The notes beneath the pieces were generated by a model. The model worked only from the letters and a program-made list of their open reading frames with translations. It was not told the origin of the DNA and did no database searches. From Verrucomicrobiota bacterium (GTDB taxonomy: Bacteria > Verrucomicrobiota > Verrucomicrobiia > JABWAM01 > JAHFSZ01), in assembly GCA_023265515.1 (NCBI GenBank), contig JAHFSZ010000008.1:1-49328 (forward strand): DNA of 49,328 bases, read 5' to 3'. A program made the position numbers and the translations under genes. Shown here piece after piece: positions 15,625 to 24,667 of this stretch; the first letter of the stretch is position 1; the number at the start of each line of letters is the position of its first letter.

Positions 15625-16800
15625 ATGGCAATTTTAGCATTGGAAGACGGAAAAGTGTTTCGCGGTACGGGGTTCGGCGCGAAGAAGACCGTGGTGGGCG
15701 AGGTTTGCTTCAACACCTCGATGGCCGGTTATCAGGAAATCCTGACGGACCCGTCTTACAAGGCCCAGATTGTAACCATGACCTATCCGCTGATTGGAAA
15801 TTACGGCATCAACTCGACTGACGTCGAATCGAGCCGGCCTCATGTGTCGGGCTTCGTTGTCCGCGAGCTGAGCCGTGTCCCCTCCAACTGGCGGTCGGAA
15901 ATGACGCTCGACGATTACTTGAAGCAAAACGACATTCCTGGCCTTCAGGGAATTGACACGCGGGCCTTGACCAAGCACCTGCGCACGCGTGGCGCGATGA
16001 AGGGCGTCCTGTCAACGGAGGAGATCTCCGAAGACGATGCGGTCCGAAGGGCCCGCGAATGGAACGGCTTGATCGGCGTCGACTATGTCAAGGAGGTCAC
16101 GTGCGACGCGGCCTACGACTGGGATCCCGATGACAAGCTCAGCCGGAATTGGAAAATCCCGGTGGGCGGAGATTCATCTAAGGATGACTACTTTGGTAAG
16201 CTGCCTCCGGTAAAATACCGGATTGTCGCGTACGATTTCGGCATGAAGCGGAACATTCTCCGGCGATTACGGCAGAATGGATTCAAGGTGAAGGTCGTTC
16301 CCGCCACGACATCCGCGGCTGACGTGCTGAAGGAAAATCCCGACGGGATTTTCCTCTCCAACGGCCCCGGCGACCCGGAGGCCCTGGATTACGCGCGCAA
16401 TGCCGTGCGCGAGCTGATCGGCAAAAAGCCGATCTTCGGCATTTGCCTCGGCCACCAGATCCTCGGGCTGGCGATGGGCGGCAGGGCCTTCAAGCTGAAA
16501 TTTGGCCACCGGGGCGGCAATCAACCGGTCAAGGATCTCAGGACGGGAAAGATCTCCATCACCGCCCAAAACCACGGATTCGCCATCGACGCGTCCTCCT
16601 TGCCCCATGAGGTCGAGCAGACCCACATCAATCTCAATGACCAGACGTGCGAGGGGTTGAGGCACCGGAGCGAGCCTGTTTTTTCCGTCCAATACCATCC
16701 GGAGGCCTCCCCGGGCCCGCACGACGCCAACTACCTCTTCCAGGAATTCGCCAAACTGATCGAATTCACCCGCCCATCAAAGGCCCCAGCGAAAAAGTGA
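15625..16800 (+). CDS. carA: Carbamoyl-phosphate synthase small subunit
   Basis: A 391-residue glutaminase subunit that supplies ammonia to CarB for carbamoyl phosphate. The N-terminal domain shows [20 protein letters not shown]. The class-I amidotransferase domain has [11 protein letters not shown], the nucleophile elbow [13 protein letters not shown] with the catalytic Cys, GHRGGNQPV, and the His-Glu pair in [14 protein letters not shown]. The partner carB is not in this window, so it must lie elsewhere. The gene closes the pyr cluster, and its stop overlaps the GTG start of the DUF309 gene. Confidence 0.97.
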   Translation: MAILALEDGKVFRGTGFGAKKTVVGEVCFNTSMAGYQEILTDPSYKAQIVTMTYPLIGNYGINSTDVESSRPHVSGFVVRELSRVPSNWRSEMTLDDYLKQNDIPGLQGIDTRALTKHLRTRGAMKGVLSTEEISEDDAVRRAREWNGLIGVDYVKEVTCDAAYDWDPDDKLSRNWKIPVGGDSSKDDYFGKLPPVKYRIVAYDFGMKRNILRRLRQNGFKVKVVPATTSAADVLKENPDGIFLSNGPGDPEALDYARNAVRELIGKKPIFGICLGHQILGLAMGGRAFKLKFGHRGGNQPVKDLRTGKISITAQNHGFAIDASSLPHEVEQTHINLNDQTCEGLRHRSEPVFSVQYHPEASPGPHDANYLFQEFAKLIEFTRPSKAPAKK

Positions 16801-17216
16801 GCACGCACAAGTCACCCAGGATCGCGGGGTTGATCCGCCACCTCAAACACGACCGCTACGACCCGCATTATCTGGGATATTTCGACTGCTTCAACCGGCA
16901 GCTTCATTACGAGGCGCATGATGTCCTCGAAGAGCTGTGGCTGGAGACCAAGGGCCCGCTCCATAATTATTACAAGGGGCTCATTCAACTCGCGGGCGCG
17001 TTCGTCCATTTGAAGAATGGCAAACTCGATCCCGCGGCAAGACTCTTCCGCCTCTGCCGGACTTACCTGGAGCCGTATGGCCCGGAAACCGAAGGCCTTG
17101 ATGTCCGGGAGCTCCTCGATCGAGTCGACGGCTGGATCGACATGCTGGAATCATCCGGCTACACCTGCACGCCGTACGATCCGACACATCCCCCCACCTT
17201 GGATCCGGAGATATGA
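16797..17216 (+). CDS. DUF309 family protein
   Basis: A 139-residue helical protein. The GTG start at 16797 overlaps the carA stop (GTGA) and is preferred to any upstream start inside carA. The family hallmark is visible: [17 protein letters not shown], followed by [18 protein letters not shown]. This is the 'fE.HevLE..W......y.kgLIQ.A.al.H...gn' pattern of DUF309 (PF03745). Members are small, predicted soluble proteins of unknown biochemical role. Tight overlap with carA upstream and with the membrane-protein gene downstream suggests co-translation with the pyr operon. Confidence 0.85.
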   Translation: MSTHKSPRIAGLIRHLKHDRYDPHYLGYFDCFNRQLHYEAHDVLEELWLETKGPLHNYYKGLIQLAGAFVHLKNGKLDPAARLFRLCRTYLEPYGPETEGLDVRELLDRVDGWIDMLESSGYTCTPYDPTHPPTLDPEI

Positions 17217-17986
17217 AACTGTTGGCCATCTGCCTAACCGTCCTGGCCGAGCTGGCCATGGGTTCGGCGATGTTTGTTGCATGGCAGGACACGCGTAAGA
17301 TCCGGAAAAGTTTCTTTGAGTTCAACGCCGCCATCTGCGTCCTGATCTTCCTGGCGCTTTCTCTCTGGCAGGCGCCCCTGTTTTCACCGTTCCTGATTTC
17401 CCTGTTCCTGGCATGCGCCAGTCTCTGGCATTTCCGGCGGGAGCACTTCTTTCGGGGCCGGATGCTTTTGAAGGGGGCGGGCCTGTGGGGTATCACCTTC
17501 GGGCTCAGCGCGCTGGCATCCAGTTCGGGATTCCTCAAAAACATTCCTCCGGATGTCGCGTGGCTGTTCGTCGTCCAGCTCGCGGGCGGGTCGCTTTTGC
17601 TCGGCGGCGTGAATGGCGCGATGATCCTCGGCCACTGGTACCTGCTGATGCGAAACCTGGACTTCATCCACCTGAGGCGGGCCTCGATCGTTGTTGCCGC
17701 GCTGGTGGCAGGCCGCGCCCTGCTGCTCGCCGCGACCCTCATCCTGCTGAACCGGCTCGATCCGTTGTTCGCGCACTCGTTCATCTCTCCCTTGCTCGAC
17801 CCGAACCAAAATCTTTTCTTCTTCTCAATGCGGATCTTCTGGGGACTGCTGCTTCCAGGAGGGCTGGCGTGGATGATCTGGCGGTGCGCCAGGTCGGGGT
17901 CGAACCAGTCGGCGACTGGATTGCTTTATCTGGCCGAGGTGAGCGTGCTGATTGGCGAGACGATGGCGGTGTATCTCAAGATCTGA
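17213..17986 (+). CDS. Polytopic membrane protein of unknown function
   Basis: A 257-residue protein with about seven or eight hydrophobic segments and short loops. The only conspicuous motif is GGVNGAMILGHWYLLMRNLD at about residues 131-150, in which a buried His-Trp follows a glycine-rich turn. I have the impression of similar proteins in other phyla but cannot name the family. The ATG overlaps the DUF309 stop (ATGA), so the two are translationally coupled. It converges with the APC permease gene, the two frames meeting at 17986/17987. No enzymatic role is visible. Confidence 0.75.
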   Translation: MKLLAICLTVLAELAMGSAMFVAWQDTRKIRKSFFEFNAAICVLIFLALSLWQAPLFSPFLISLFLACASLWHFRREHFFRGRMLLKGAGLWGITFGLSALASSSGFLKNIPPDVAWLFVVQLAGGSLLLGGVNGAMILGHWYLLMRNLDFIHLRRASIVVAALVAGRALLLAATLILLNRLDPLFAHSFISPLLDPNQNLFFFSMRIFWGLLLPGGLAWMIWRCARSGSNQSATGLLYLAEVSVLIGETMAVYLKI

Positions 17987-19747
17987 TCAGCCGTAAATCA
18001 GGAGGTGGACGTTTTCGGGCAGTCGGCTGATCACATCCTGGACGATATTTCCCTTCATGAAATTGACCAGTCCGCTCCGTTCACTGGTTCCCAAAATGAG
18101 AAAGTCGACTCCAAGCAGGCATGCCATTTCCACGATGGTTTCCGCCGGCAGGTTGCTGTTCGCGTAGACGGGAATCAGCGGCGTTCCCTCGGCCATCCGG
18201 CGGCTTTTTTCGAAGATATCCATGGCCACCGGGTCGTCCTGCCAGCGCGCCGGGCCGGCCGGGATGCTGACGGCGATCTCGCGCACATAGAGGACATAAA
18301 GGGCGCACTTGCGAGCCCCCGCTTCCTCAATGGCAAACTTGAGGCTGGGTGTGATGCCCCGGACCGCGACGAGGATCTTGCCGCCGCTGATCTGGTCAAG
18401 ATCGAGAGGCGCTTCCGCGTCTTCCGGCTTGTAGACCGCCCCCGGCGCCGGACCCTCCGCCGGCTTGCGGGCGCCTGCCTTGTGGATCTGTCGAGCGGCA
18501 AAACCGAGGCCCAGGATCACCACGACAAACACCAGTGCGTGCAATTTGGTGACGGCGATGGTGATTTCGACCACCAGCAGCAGCGCGCTTGTCCCAAGCA
18601 TGATCACCCGCTCGTGGCGGGGCATCGGCAAATGGTGATTGAACGCGCAGGAAACAAGGTTGATCAGGATGGCCCCGACCACACCGATCGCGTAAAGCGA
18701 TGCAAGGCCTTCGAGGTCGTTGATGATGTCGATGACGAAGACAGGGATCAGGATGGCGATCATCATCAGGATCCATGGCACGCCGTAGCGGTTAAGGCTC
18801 GCGAACGGCCTTGGCAATTCGTCGTCCGAGGTCATGAGATAGAGAACCGCAACCAGGCTGCCCATCGCGGTATTGACGGCGGAAAGCAGAAGGCATCCGA
18901 ACACAAGGCTGACGAGAAGACCAAGCCACTCGCCGCCCACCATCAGGCCGATGTAGCGCAGCATGTCCGCGGGGTGTCCGCCCGGCGACGGCATTGCGAG
19001 CATCACGAAACCGAAGAGTGTCGTGAAGACGCAGACCTCGATCATCACCACCCAGATCGCCTTGCTCGCGGTCTGCTTGACGGAGGGGTTCGCGTCGGAG
19101 CTGGCCGGGTCCTTCTTCATCACCGCGGTCATGTTCGCGATCGACTCGACACCGGAAAGCGCGAGGATCACCCCGACGAACGCCTTCCAGCCTCCCCAGA
19201 CGCCAAGTGACAGCGGCTCGAGCCTCACGGGGTGCGCGAGGACATAGGGAATCGAAAACACGGCCAGCAGAACGACGGTCAGAAACGTGGGAATCCCGAG
19301 CAGAACGGCGATGGTCCCGCTGTGGCGCGGACCCCAGAAATTGATGATGCCGATGACAAAGATCGAACCGATCGCCCACTGCCGGGCATGCTCGTCGAGG
19401 CCAAGGTAATGAAACGCGTCGAAGGCGCTCAGCGATGCGGTGACGATATAATCGGCGACGAGGAAAAATCCGCCGATCAGGGCCAGCTTCATCGAATGAT
19501 GCTTGGCCGAGCTGTAAACACCGCCGCCGTCAGGAAAGTATTTGCAGATCCAGAGGTAGTTGATACCGACGAAAGCGGTCAGGATGCCGACGCCTAGAAC
19601 CAGCCAAAACGAGCTGAAGGCCGCGGCGGCAAACGCCAGGCCCATGACATACGCCTTGCTGGTCCCCCAATCCCCGTAAAGCAGGGCCGCCGCCCGCTTC
19701 CAATCGACGTTGCGCGGCCGGCGAACCACCCCGACATTGATTTCCAT
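17987..19747 (-). CDS. APC-family permease with C-terminal UspA domain
   Basis: A 586-residue protein. Residues about 25-430 hold twelve or so membrane spans of the amino acid-polyamine-organocation type: an N-terminal VMGLAFAAAAFSSF, PDGGGVYSSAKHH in the place of the usual gly-rich 'P.aGG.Y.y', and GVESIANMTA. After a proline-rich linker, residues about 455-586 form a universal-stress-protein domain starting ISGGKILVAVRG and ending GTSERSGLVNFMKGNIVQ. That is the family's nucleotide loop, although G-N replaces the usual final G-S. The cytosolic USP domain may sense nucleotide or stress to control transport (inference). The substrate cannot be read from sequence. A palindromic repeat lies just upstream. 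Confidence 0.9.
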   Translation of the reverse strand: MEINVGVVRRPRNVDWKRAAALLYGDWGTSKAYVMGLAFAAAAFSSFWLVLGVGILTAFVGINYLWICKYFPDGGGVYSSAKHHSMKLALIGGFFLVADYIVTASLSAFDAFHYLGLDEHARQWAIGSIFVIGIINFWGPRHSGTIAVLLGIPTFLTVVLLAVFSIPYVLAHPVRLEPLSLGVWGGWKAFVGVILALSGVESIANMTAVMKKDPASSDANPSVKQTASKAIWVVMIEVCVFTTLFGFVMLAMPSPGGHPADMLRYIGLMVGGEWLGLLVSLVFGCLLLSAVNTAMGSLVAVLYLMTSDDELPRPFASLNRYGVPWILMMIAILIPVFVIDIINDLEGLASLYAIGVVGAILINLVSCAFNHHLPMPRHERVIMLGTSALLLVVEITIAVTKLHALVFVVVILGLGFAARQIHKAGARKPAEGPAPGAVYKPEDAEAPLDLDQISGGKILVAVRGITPSLKFAIEEAGARKCALYVLYVREIAVSIPAGPARWQDDPVAMDIFEKSRRMAEGTPLIPVYANSNLPAETIVEMACLLGVDFLILGTSERSGLVNFMKGNIVQDVISRLPENVHLLIYG

Positions 19748-19753
19748 TATGTG

Positions 19754-19848
19754 AGCGTTTAGCGGATAGCGGATAGCGGATACAACTTCATTCTGCGACC
19801 TCAGCCGCAGAGGGTTTCCTATACGCCATACGCTATACGCTTTACGCT
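19754..19848. repeat. Palindromic intergenic repeat, GCGGATAGCG family
   Basis: The left arm (19754-19782) has three GCGGATA units, and the right arm (about 19819-19848) reads TATACGCCATACGCTATACG and on to the acyltransferase stop, giving an imperfect long hairpin. It fills the space between the acyltransferase stop codon and the permease start. It is the same family as the pyrC-carA and aspS copies. Confidence 0.82.
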
Positions 19849-20614
19849 AATTTGAGGGGTTAAAGCCCCTTGTTTTTCCTGTGAGACACCTCTTAAACCA
19901 TTCCCACTTTTTGTTCAATGACCATCCGCTCTGCAGGAGGACACGAGCTTCGGCCACACCCCCCGTCTCGATGTTGCGATCCAGCAACGCCATGGCATCC
20001 GCCAGCTGCTCCTCGAGCCACGCCGTCAAGGCATCCTCCGCAAGGTCGGCGGGAACGTCGGGCAGCACGCGGCCGAATTGCAGAAAGATCTGGGGCCGGT
20101 CCTCCTTCAGAAATTCAAAGCGCCGCGCCAGCGGGATCAGCCGTGCTTGGGGAACGTTCTTTTTCAGCCACATCAGGCCGCCCTGGAATCCGAACGGGCG
20201 CTTCCAGACAGGCGCGATCCGGCCCTGGGGGAAGATCAAAAGCGCCGGGTATCCTTTTTCAGAGGGGCGTTCCTCTAAAAAATCGCGGGCGGCGCGCAAT
20301 CCCGCAACGGCGCCGCGGGCGCCGGTCAAATCGATCGGCAGCGCGCCTATTTTTTTGAGCCACCCCTGCGTCTCCAGTGTCCGGTCGTCGACGAGCGAGA
20401 AATGGTTCAATTGGAACACTCTTTCGATCATGTGGTCGACGAACGCATCCCACCAGGAACTGTGGTTGGAATAAACGATCACCGGCGATTCCCGAACCGC
20501 CGATTCGAGAACCCCCGAGTTCCAGGCAAGCACATTGTAAAACTTCCGGCGCATCGCGCAACGCACCCACAACCAGACAAATCTTTTGAAGCATTCGGAT
20601 CGTTGGTCGTGCAT
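19847..20614 (-). CDS. PlsC-like lysophospholipid/glycolipid acyltransferase
   Basis: A 255-residue protein from ATG at 20614; longer frames would enter the synthase gene upstream. The acyltransferase HX4D catalytic motif is clear (YSNHSSWWD). Motif III, normally FPEG, reads IFPQGRI here, so the usual glutamate is glutamine, as also occurs in a subgroup of this superfamily. There is one basic, possibly membrane-associated N-terminal segment. It directly follows the squalene/phytoene synthase gene by 8 bases, so it may acylate a terpenoid, glycosyl-carotenoid or membrane lipid; that role is inference. Its stop codon TAG lies at the edge of a palindromic repeat. Confidence 0.85.
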   Translation of the reverse strand: MHDQRSECFKRFVWLWVRCAMRRKFYNVLAWNSGVLESAVRESPVIVYSNHSSWWDAFVDHMIERVFQLNHFSLVDDRTLETQGWLKKIGALPIDLTGARGAVAGLRAARDFLEERPSEKGYPALLIFPQGRIAPVWKRPFGFQGGLMWLKKNVPQARLIPLARRFEFLKEDRPQIFLQFGRVLPDVPADLAEDALTAWLEEQLADAMALLDRNIETGGVAEARVLLQSGWSLNKKWEWFKRCLTGKTRGFNPSN

Positions 20615-20622
20615 GGGCGGGC

Positions 20623-21573
20623 TCAGCGGGCGGCATTCTTGAGCGCGCGGCACTTGAGGAATGCCCGGACCGCCAGCCGAAGCTTTCTCGAAAAAGAAAC
20701 ATGCACTCGCCCTTTGAATACGTCGCAACCCGCGCGCTCGATTTCGTCGAGGATCCCCGCGTAGACCGTGCTCATCAACGCCACGGCGAGACGCGAACCA
20801 TCCGGAGCCAGCAGAGGAATGCCGGTTTCACCGGAGCGGTAGTAAAGACGCGCCCGCTCGATCTGAAATCGCATGAATGTTCTCCATGAATCATCCGCCA
20901 CGCCCATCCGGAGGCTTTCCTCGCTCAAACCAAACCGCCGCAACTCCTCGGCGGGCAGATAAATCCGGTCCATTTCGAGGTCTTCCTTCACATCGCGAAG
21001 GATGTTCGTCAACTGCATCGCCATGCCCATCTCGATGGCACGCTCATTTCCACGCTCGTCCTCCAGCCCAAAAATCCGGCTCATGATCAAGCCGACCACC
21101 GAGGCGACGCGGTAACAATAAAGGTAAAGCTCCTCAAAGTCCCGGATCCGGACCGGACCGGTGTCCATGCAAACCCCCTCGATCAACTCCTCGAACAACT
21201 TCGCAGGAATCTTGTACTCCGATACGGTGCGCCGAAAAGCCGGCGCGAAAGGCAGGTTCAGGTCGCCGCTGCCATAAAGTGCGCCGAGCAGGCCTCGAAG
21301 CTTCTCCCTGGAGGCTTCCTGCCCCTCCTCAGTCTTGAGCAGATCCTCGTCGAGCAGGTCGTCAGCGAAGCGGCAGAACGCGTACACAGCGTACGCCGCA
21401 TCCTTCTTGTGCGCCGGCAGGGCGATCGAGGAAAAGTAAAAACTCCTGGCGTGGGCGCGCGTCAGGGCGCGGCAGTAGACGAAACTCTTCTCCAAATCAA
21501 GCCGCCGACCGGCCCACTGAAGATCGTCACCTTCGAAAAGCGGCGTTTTTTCGAATCGGAGCAAATCGGCCAT
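20623..21573 (-). CDS. Squalene/phytoene synthase family protein
   Basis: A 316-residue head-to-head prenyl transferase. ATG at 21573 leaves about 30 residues before the first conserved block. Motifs: YCRALTRAHARSFYFSS, the first Asp-rich motif FCRFADDLLDED, the trans-isoprenyl signature YLYCYRVASVVGLIM, and the second Asp-rich motif AMQLTNILRDVKED. The enzyme condenses two FPP (squalene-type) or two GGPP (phytoene); sequence alone does not say which. No desaturase, cyclase or hopanoid hpn gene is in the window. An acyltransferase follows in the same operon, and mtnP is divergent. Confidence 0.92.
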   Translation of the reverse strand: MADLLRFEKTPLFEGDDLQWAGRRLDLEKSFVYCRALTRAHARSFYFSSIALPAHKKDAAYAVYAFCRFADDLLDEDLLKTEEGQEASREKLRGLLGALYGSGDLNLPFAPAFRRTVSEYKIPAKLFEELIEGVCMDTGPVRIRDFEELYLYCYRVASVVGLIMSRIFGLEDERGNERAIEMGMAMQLTNILRDVKEDLEMDRIYLPAEELRRFGLSEESLRMGVADDSWRTFMRFQIERARLYYRSGETGIPLLAPDGSRLAVALMSTVYAGILDEIERAGCDVFKGRVHVSFSRKLRLAVRAFLKCRALKNAAR

Positions 21574-21744
21574 GTTCTTATCCCACGATGTGGCGCTGAT
21601 ATTGTGCAACCCGCCCCGATTTGTAAAGCCAAGCCGCTCGGTTCGACTAGCGATTTGTTGATGGGCGATCCTTGCCATGGAACACCACTCGAACTGGGAC
21701 TCGACAATCCGGGGCTGCGCGGGCTAAACGTTCCCTCCTCTCAC

Positions 21745-22626
21745 ATGAGCGCATCCGCAAAACCTGACAAGATCGGCGTCATTGGCGGCAGCGGTGTCTA
21801 CGACATCGCCGGTCTTCGTGACTCGAATTGGAAAAAAGTCGCAACTCCCTTTGGCGAGCCTTCCGACGAGTTTCTCAGCGGCGTGCTGGAAGACCGGGCA
21901 ATTGTCTTTCTGCCACGACACGGTCGTGGCCACCGGATCGCGCCGCACGAGATCAACCACCGCGCGAACCTTTGGGCCATGAAATCGCTCGGAGTCAGCA
22001 GGCTATTGAGCATCAGCGCCGTTGGCAGTCTCCAGGAACGATACCGGCCTCTCGACATGGTTTTGCCGAGCCAGTTTTTCGACCGGACCAAGAAATCCGC
22101 TGAACACACGTTCTTCGGCAGGGGAATCGTCGCCCATGTCTCTTTTGCCGATCCGGTCTGCCGGGAATTTCAGCTCCATCTGTATGAATCCGCCCGCACG
22201 ATCGTAACCGAGGCGAACGTCCATCTCGGCGGCACCTACGTCAACATGGAAGGGCCCGCCTTCTCCACGCGCGCGGAGTCCGAATCGTACCGGGCCATGC
22301 GGTTCGACGTCATCGGGATGACCAACCTCGGCGAGGCGAAGCTCGCCCGCGAGTCTGAGATGTGCTATTCAAGCCTCTCGATGGTCACCGACTACGATTG
22401 CTGGAAGACCGGCGAGGAATCGGTCACCGTCGAGATGATCATCCAGCGGCTGCAAAAGAACGCCGAGAATTCCAAAAAAATCTTGAAGACGCTTCTGGCC
22501 AATCTCCCCGCACAGGCGAAATGCGACTGCGGCAGCTCGCTCAAGCACAGCATCCTCACTCCGCGTAAGCAGTGGCCCGAGGAGACCCTTGCGGCGCTGA
22601 AACCGGTCTTGCGGAAATATGCTTAA
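21745..22626 (+). CDS. mtnP: S-methyl-5'-thioadenosine phosphorylase
   Basis: A 293-residue member of the purine nucleoside phosphorylase family 2, splitting methylthioadenosine into adenine and methylthioribose-1-phosphate for methionine salvage. Recognisable blocks are IGVIGGSGVYDIAGL, VFLPRHGRGHRIAPHEINHR, ISAVGSLQERYRPLDMVLP and YVNMEGPAFSTRAES. The substrate-loop methionine (NMEGP) and the following MTNLGEAKLARE are intact. I begin at ATG 21745 because the conserved IGVIGGSG lies just after it; the longer frame overlaps the divergent synthase gene. The end overlaps the cyclase start by 8 bases. Confidence 0.95.
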   Translation: MSASAKPDKIGVIGGSGVYDIAGLRDSNWKKVATPFGEPSDEFLSGVLEDRAIVFLPRHGRGHRIAPHEINHRANLWAMKSLGVSRLLSISAVGSLQERYRPLDMVLPSQFFDRTKKSAEHTFFGRGIVAHVSFADPVCREFQLHLYESARTIVTEANVHLGGTYVNMEGPAFSTRAESESYRAMRFDVIGMTNLGEAKLARESEMCYSSLSMVTDYDCWKTGEESVTVEMIIQRLQKNAENSKKILKTLLANLPAQAKCDCGSSLKHSILTPRKQWPEETLAALKPVLRKYA

Positions 22627-24556
22627 ATCCGCGCTGAAGAAGGCCGCCCACTGGCTGGTTCTCCGGCCATGGCTCTTTTTCGCGTTGATCGGTCTCTTTT
22701 GGGGACTGGCCATCGGCGGACTGGTTTTTGTTAAAAATAAAATTGCCAAAAATGAGTGGAATTTACCCGACTTTGTATCCATTCCCGGCGACATCGTCGC
22801 CGACTTCGAAAATCAATCGATTGATTGGCGGTTTGCATGGCGAGGAAAGGAACCCGGACCCAAAGAGATCATTGTTTTACAAATCGGCAGCAGCTCGCTC
22901 ACGGGAACCATTTGCAACGAAGCCGATTTCAAGACCGATCCGGATCTTAAATTTCTTGAGAAATGGCCGTATCCCCGAAAGGCATGGGCCAAGATCATCG
23001 AAAAACTTTGCGCCTCGGGCGCCAAAGTGATCGGAATTGACGTCATTTTTGCGACACCCAGCAACTTTGGCGTGGAGGACGACATTGCCTGCCGTGACAC
23101 GATCAAAATCCACGAGAACTCGCTGGTTTTGGCTGCCACCTATAAACCAGGGGCCGACGACGCAGGCAGCGAGCTTTTGCTCCCCAATGAAACGCTTCAG
23201 GGCGGACTTGATGACTTCAAGGACATGATCGGCATTGCAAACTTCGACTATACTTCCGGTGGCACCATTCGTCACACTTTCTCTGAGATTGTCACAGGGC
23301 AGACACAGACGGATTTATACACTTTTGCGTCCCTGATCGCCAAGAAGGCGGGGCATCAGGTTCCGACAAGGCCGGAAGCGTTCCTGATCAACTTCGCAGG
23401 CGGGCCCGAATCGTACAAGGTCATCGATCTCTACAAACTGTTTTATTCCAAGACATGGAACGATGAACTGCAAAAGGGAAAGGTGTTTGAGAACAAGATT
23501 GTCCTCATCGGCGCGTCTGCGAGCGCATTTCAGGATTTTCACAACACACCATTCGGAGTGATGCCCGGGATCATCATCCACGCCAACGTCGTCTCCAACT
23601 ATATCGACCGGCCCCGCCTCATCGACCTCGACAGCTGGTGGCTTGTCATCGGCAGCGGGGTTGTTCAGGGATTGTTGCTCGGTTTTTTCAGACGTCCGCT
23701 CTCCAAGTTGATTCCGGCAGTGCTTGTTTTGGTCGGGATCGCACTCCTTGCCAAATACCTTTTTATCCACTCACATCTGGTCGTTCCTCTTTTTATGCCA
23801 TGGCTCGTGGCCTCGATGACATCGGCAAGCGTCATCCTCTGGCAGGGAACCTCAGAATTCCTGGGCCGTCAAAAAACCCGCAAGACGTTGGAAACCTACG
23901 TCTCACCGAACGTTGCAGCCTACATTCTCCAAAACCAGGATGCCTACCTGGCGGCGCGAGCCGGCGTCCGCAAACCGTGCACCATCCTTTTCAGCGATAT
24001 CCGCGGCTTCACGACTTTGACTGAAAACTCCCCGGACGAGACGAAACTGGTCGAGCATCTCAACGAGTACCTGACCGAAATGGTTCACTGCGTCTTCGAA
24101 TACGGGGGCACTCTTCACAAATTCATCGGCGATGCCGTCATGGCGGTCTGGGGCGATACACACTCCGACGGCTCCAAGGCCGATGCGCTGGCAGCGGTCA
24201 TGTCTGCGCTGGCCATGCGCCGGAAGCTTGCCCGGCTCAACGAAAAATGGGCCGGGGAGGGTCGGAACCAGCTTAAGATCGGAATCGGCCTCAACCATGG
24301 GACTGTCGTGGTGGGTGACATTGGCTCGCTCGAGTCGCCCCAGCGGCTCGAGTACACGGTGATCGGTGATGCCGTGAACATCGCCTCGCGCGTGGAAAGC
24401 GAAACAAAGGCCCAAGGCGTCGACATCCTCATCAGTAAATCGGTTCATGATCTGGTCCGGGACGACGTGGATGCTGAGAGCCGCGGCGCCATCACGCTCA
24501 AGGGGAAGGCCGAAAAAGTGGAACTTTTCCACTTAAAAGGCCTTCGAACCCGGTAA
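22619..24556 (+). CDS. CHASE2-domain class III adenylate cyclase
   Basis: A 645-residue receptor-type cyclase. An N-terminal transmembrane helix (about 18-40) is followed by an extracytoplasmic CHASE2 sensor (about 45-340). Three closely spaced helices (about 345-425) and the catalytic domain (about 445-640) complete it. Catalytic residues are present: metal Asp460 in LFSDIRGFT, KFIGDAVMAVWG with the adenine-selecting Lys and second metal Asp505, and YTVIGDAVNIASR with Asp and the transition-state Arg. It should therefore make cAMP. The ligand for CHASE2 is unknown. It overlaps the mtnP end, and a cNMP-binding acetyltransferase-like protein is encoded 4 kb downstream. Confidence 0.93.
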   Translation: MLKSALKKAAHWLVLRPWLFFALIGLFWGLAIGGLVFVKNKIAKNEWNLPDFVSIPGDIVADFENQSIDWRFAWRGKEPGPKEIIVLQIGSSSLTGTICNEADFKTDPDLKFLEKWPYPRKAWAKIIEKLCASGAKVIGIDVIFATPSNFGVEDDIACRDTIKIHENSLVLAATYKPGADDAGSELLLPNETLQGGLDDFKDMIGIANFDYTSGGTIRHTFSEIVTGQTQTDLYTFASLIAKKAGHQVPTRPEAFLINFAGGPESYKVIDLYKLFYSKTWNDELQKGKVFENKIVLIGASASAFQDFHNTPFGVMPGIIIHANVVSNYIDRPRLIDLDSWWLVIGSGVVQGLLLGFFRRPLSKLIPAVLVLVGIALLAKYLFIHSHLVVPLFMPWLVASMTSASVILWQGTSEFLGRQKTRKTLETYVSPNVAAYILQNQDAYLAARAGVRKPCTILFSDIRGFTTLTENSPDETKLVEHLNEYLTEMVHCVFEYGGTLHKFIGDAVMAVWGDTHSDGSKADALAAVMSALAMRRKLARLNEKWAGEGRNQLKIGIGLNHGTVVVGDIGSLESPQRLEYTVIGDAVNIASRVESETKAQGVDILISKSVHDLVRDDVDAESRGAITLKGKAEKVELFHLKGLRTR

Positions 24557-24667
24557 GTCTTCGGCATCCGTCGCGCGAAGAAAAATTCGCACAGTGGGGC
24601 GTTTGCGTGACACCAGGGCGTTTTAGGCTCGACACTCCAAAACCCCGTCCATACCCTCGTTGGCTGC

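Noticed and set aside
18005-19210. 401-codon forward open frame
   Set aside because: It is antisense to the APC permease; its His/Asp-rich composition is typical of a shadow frame.
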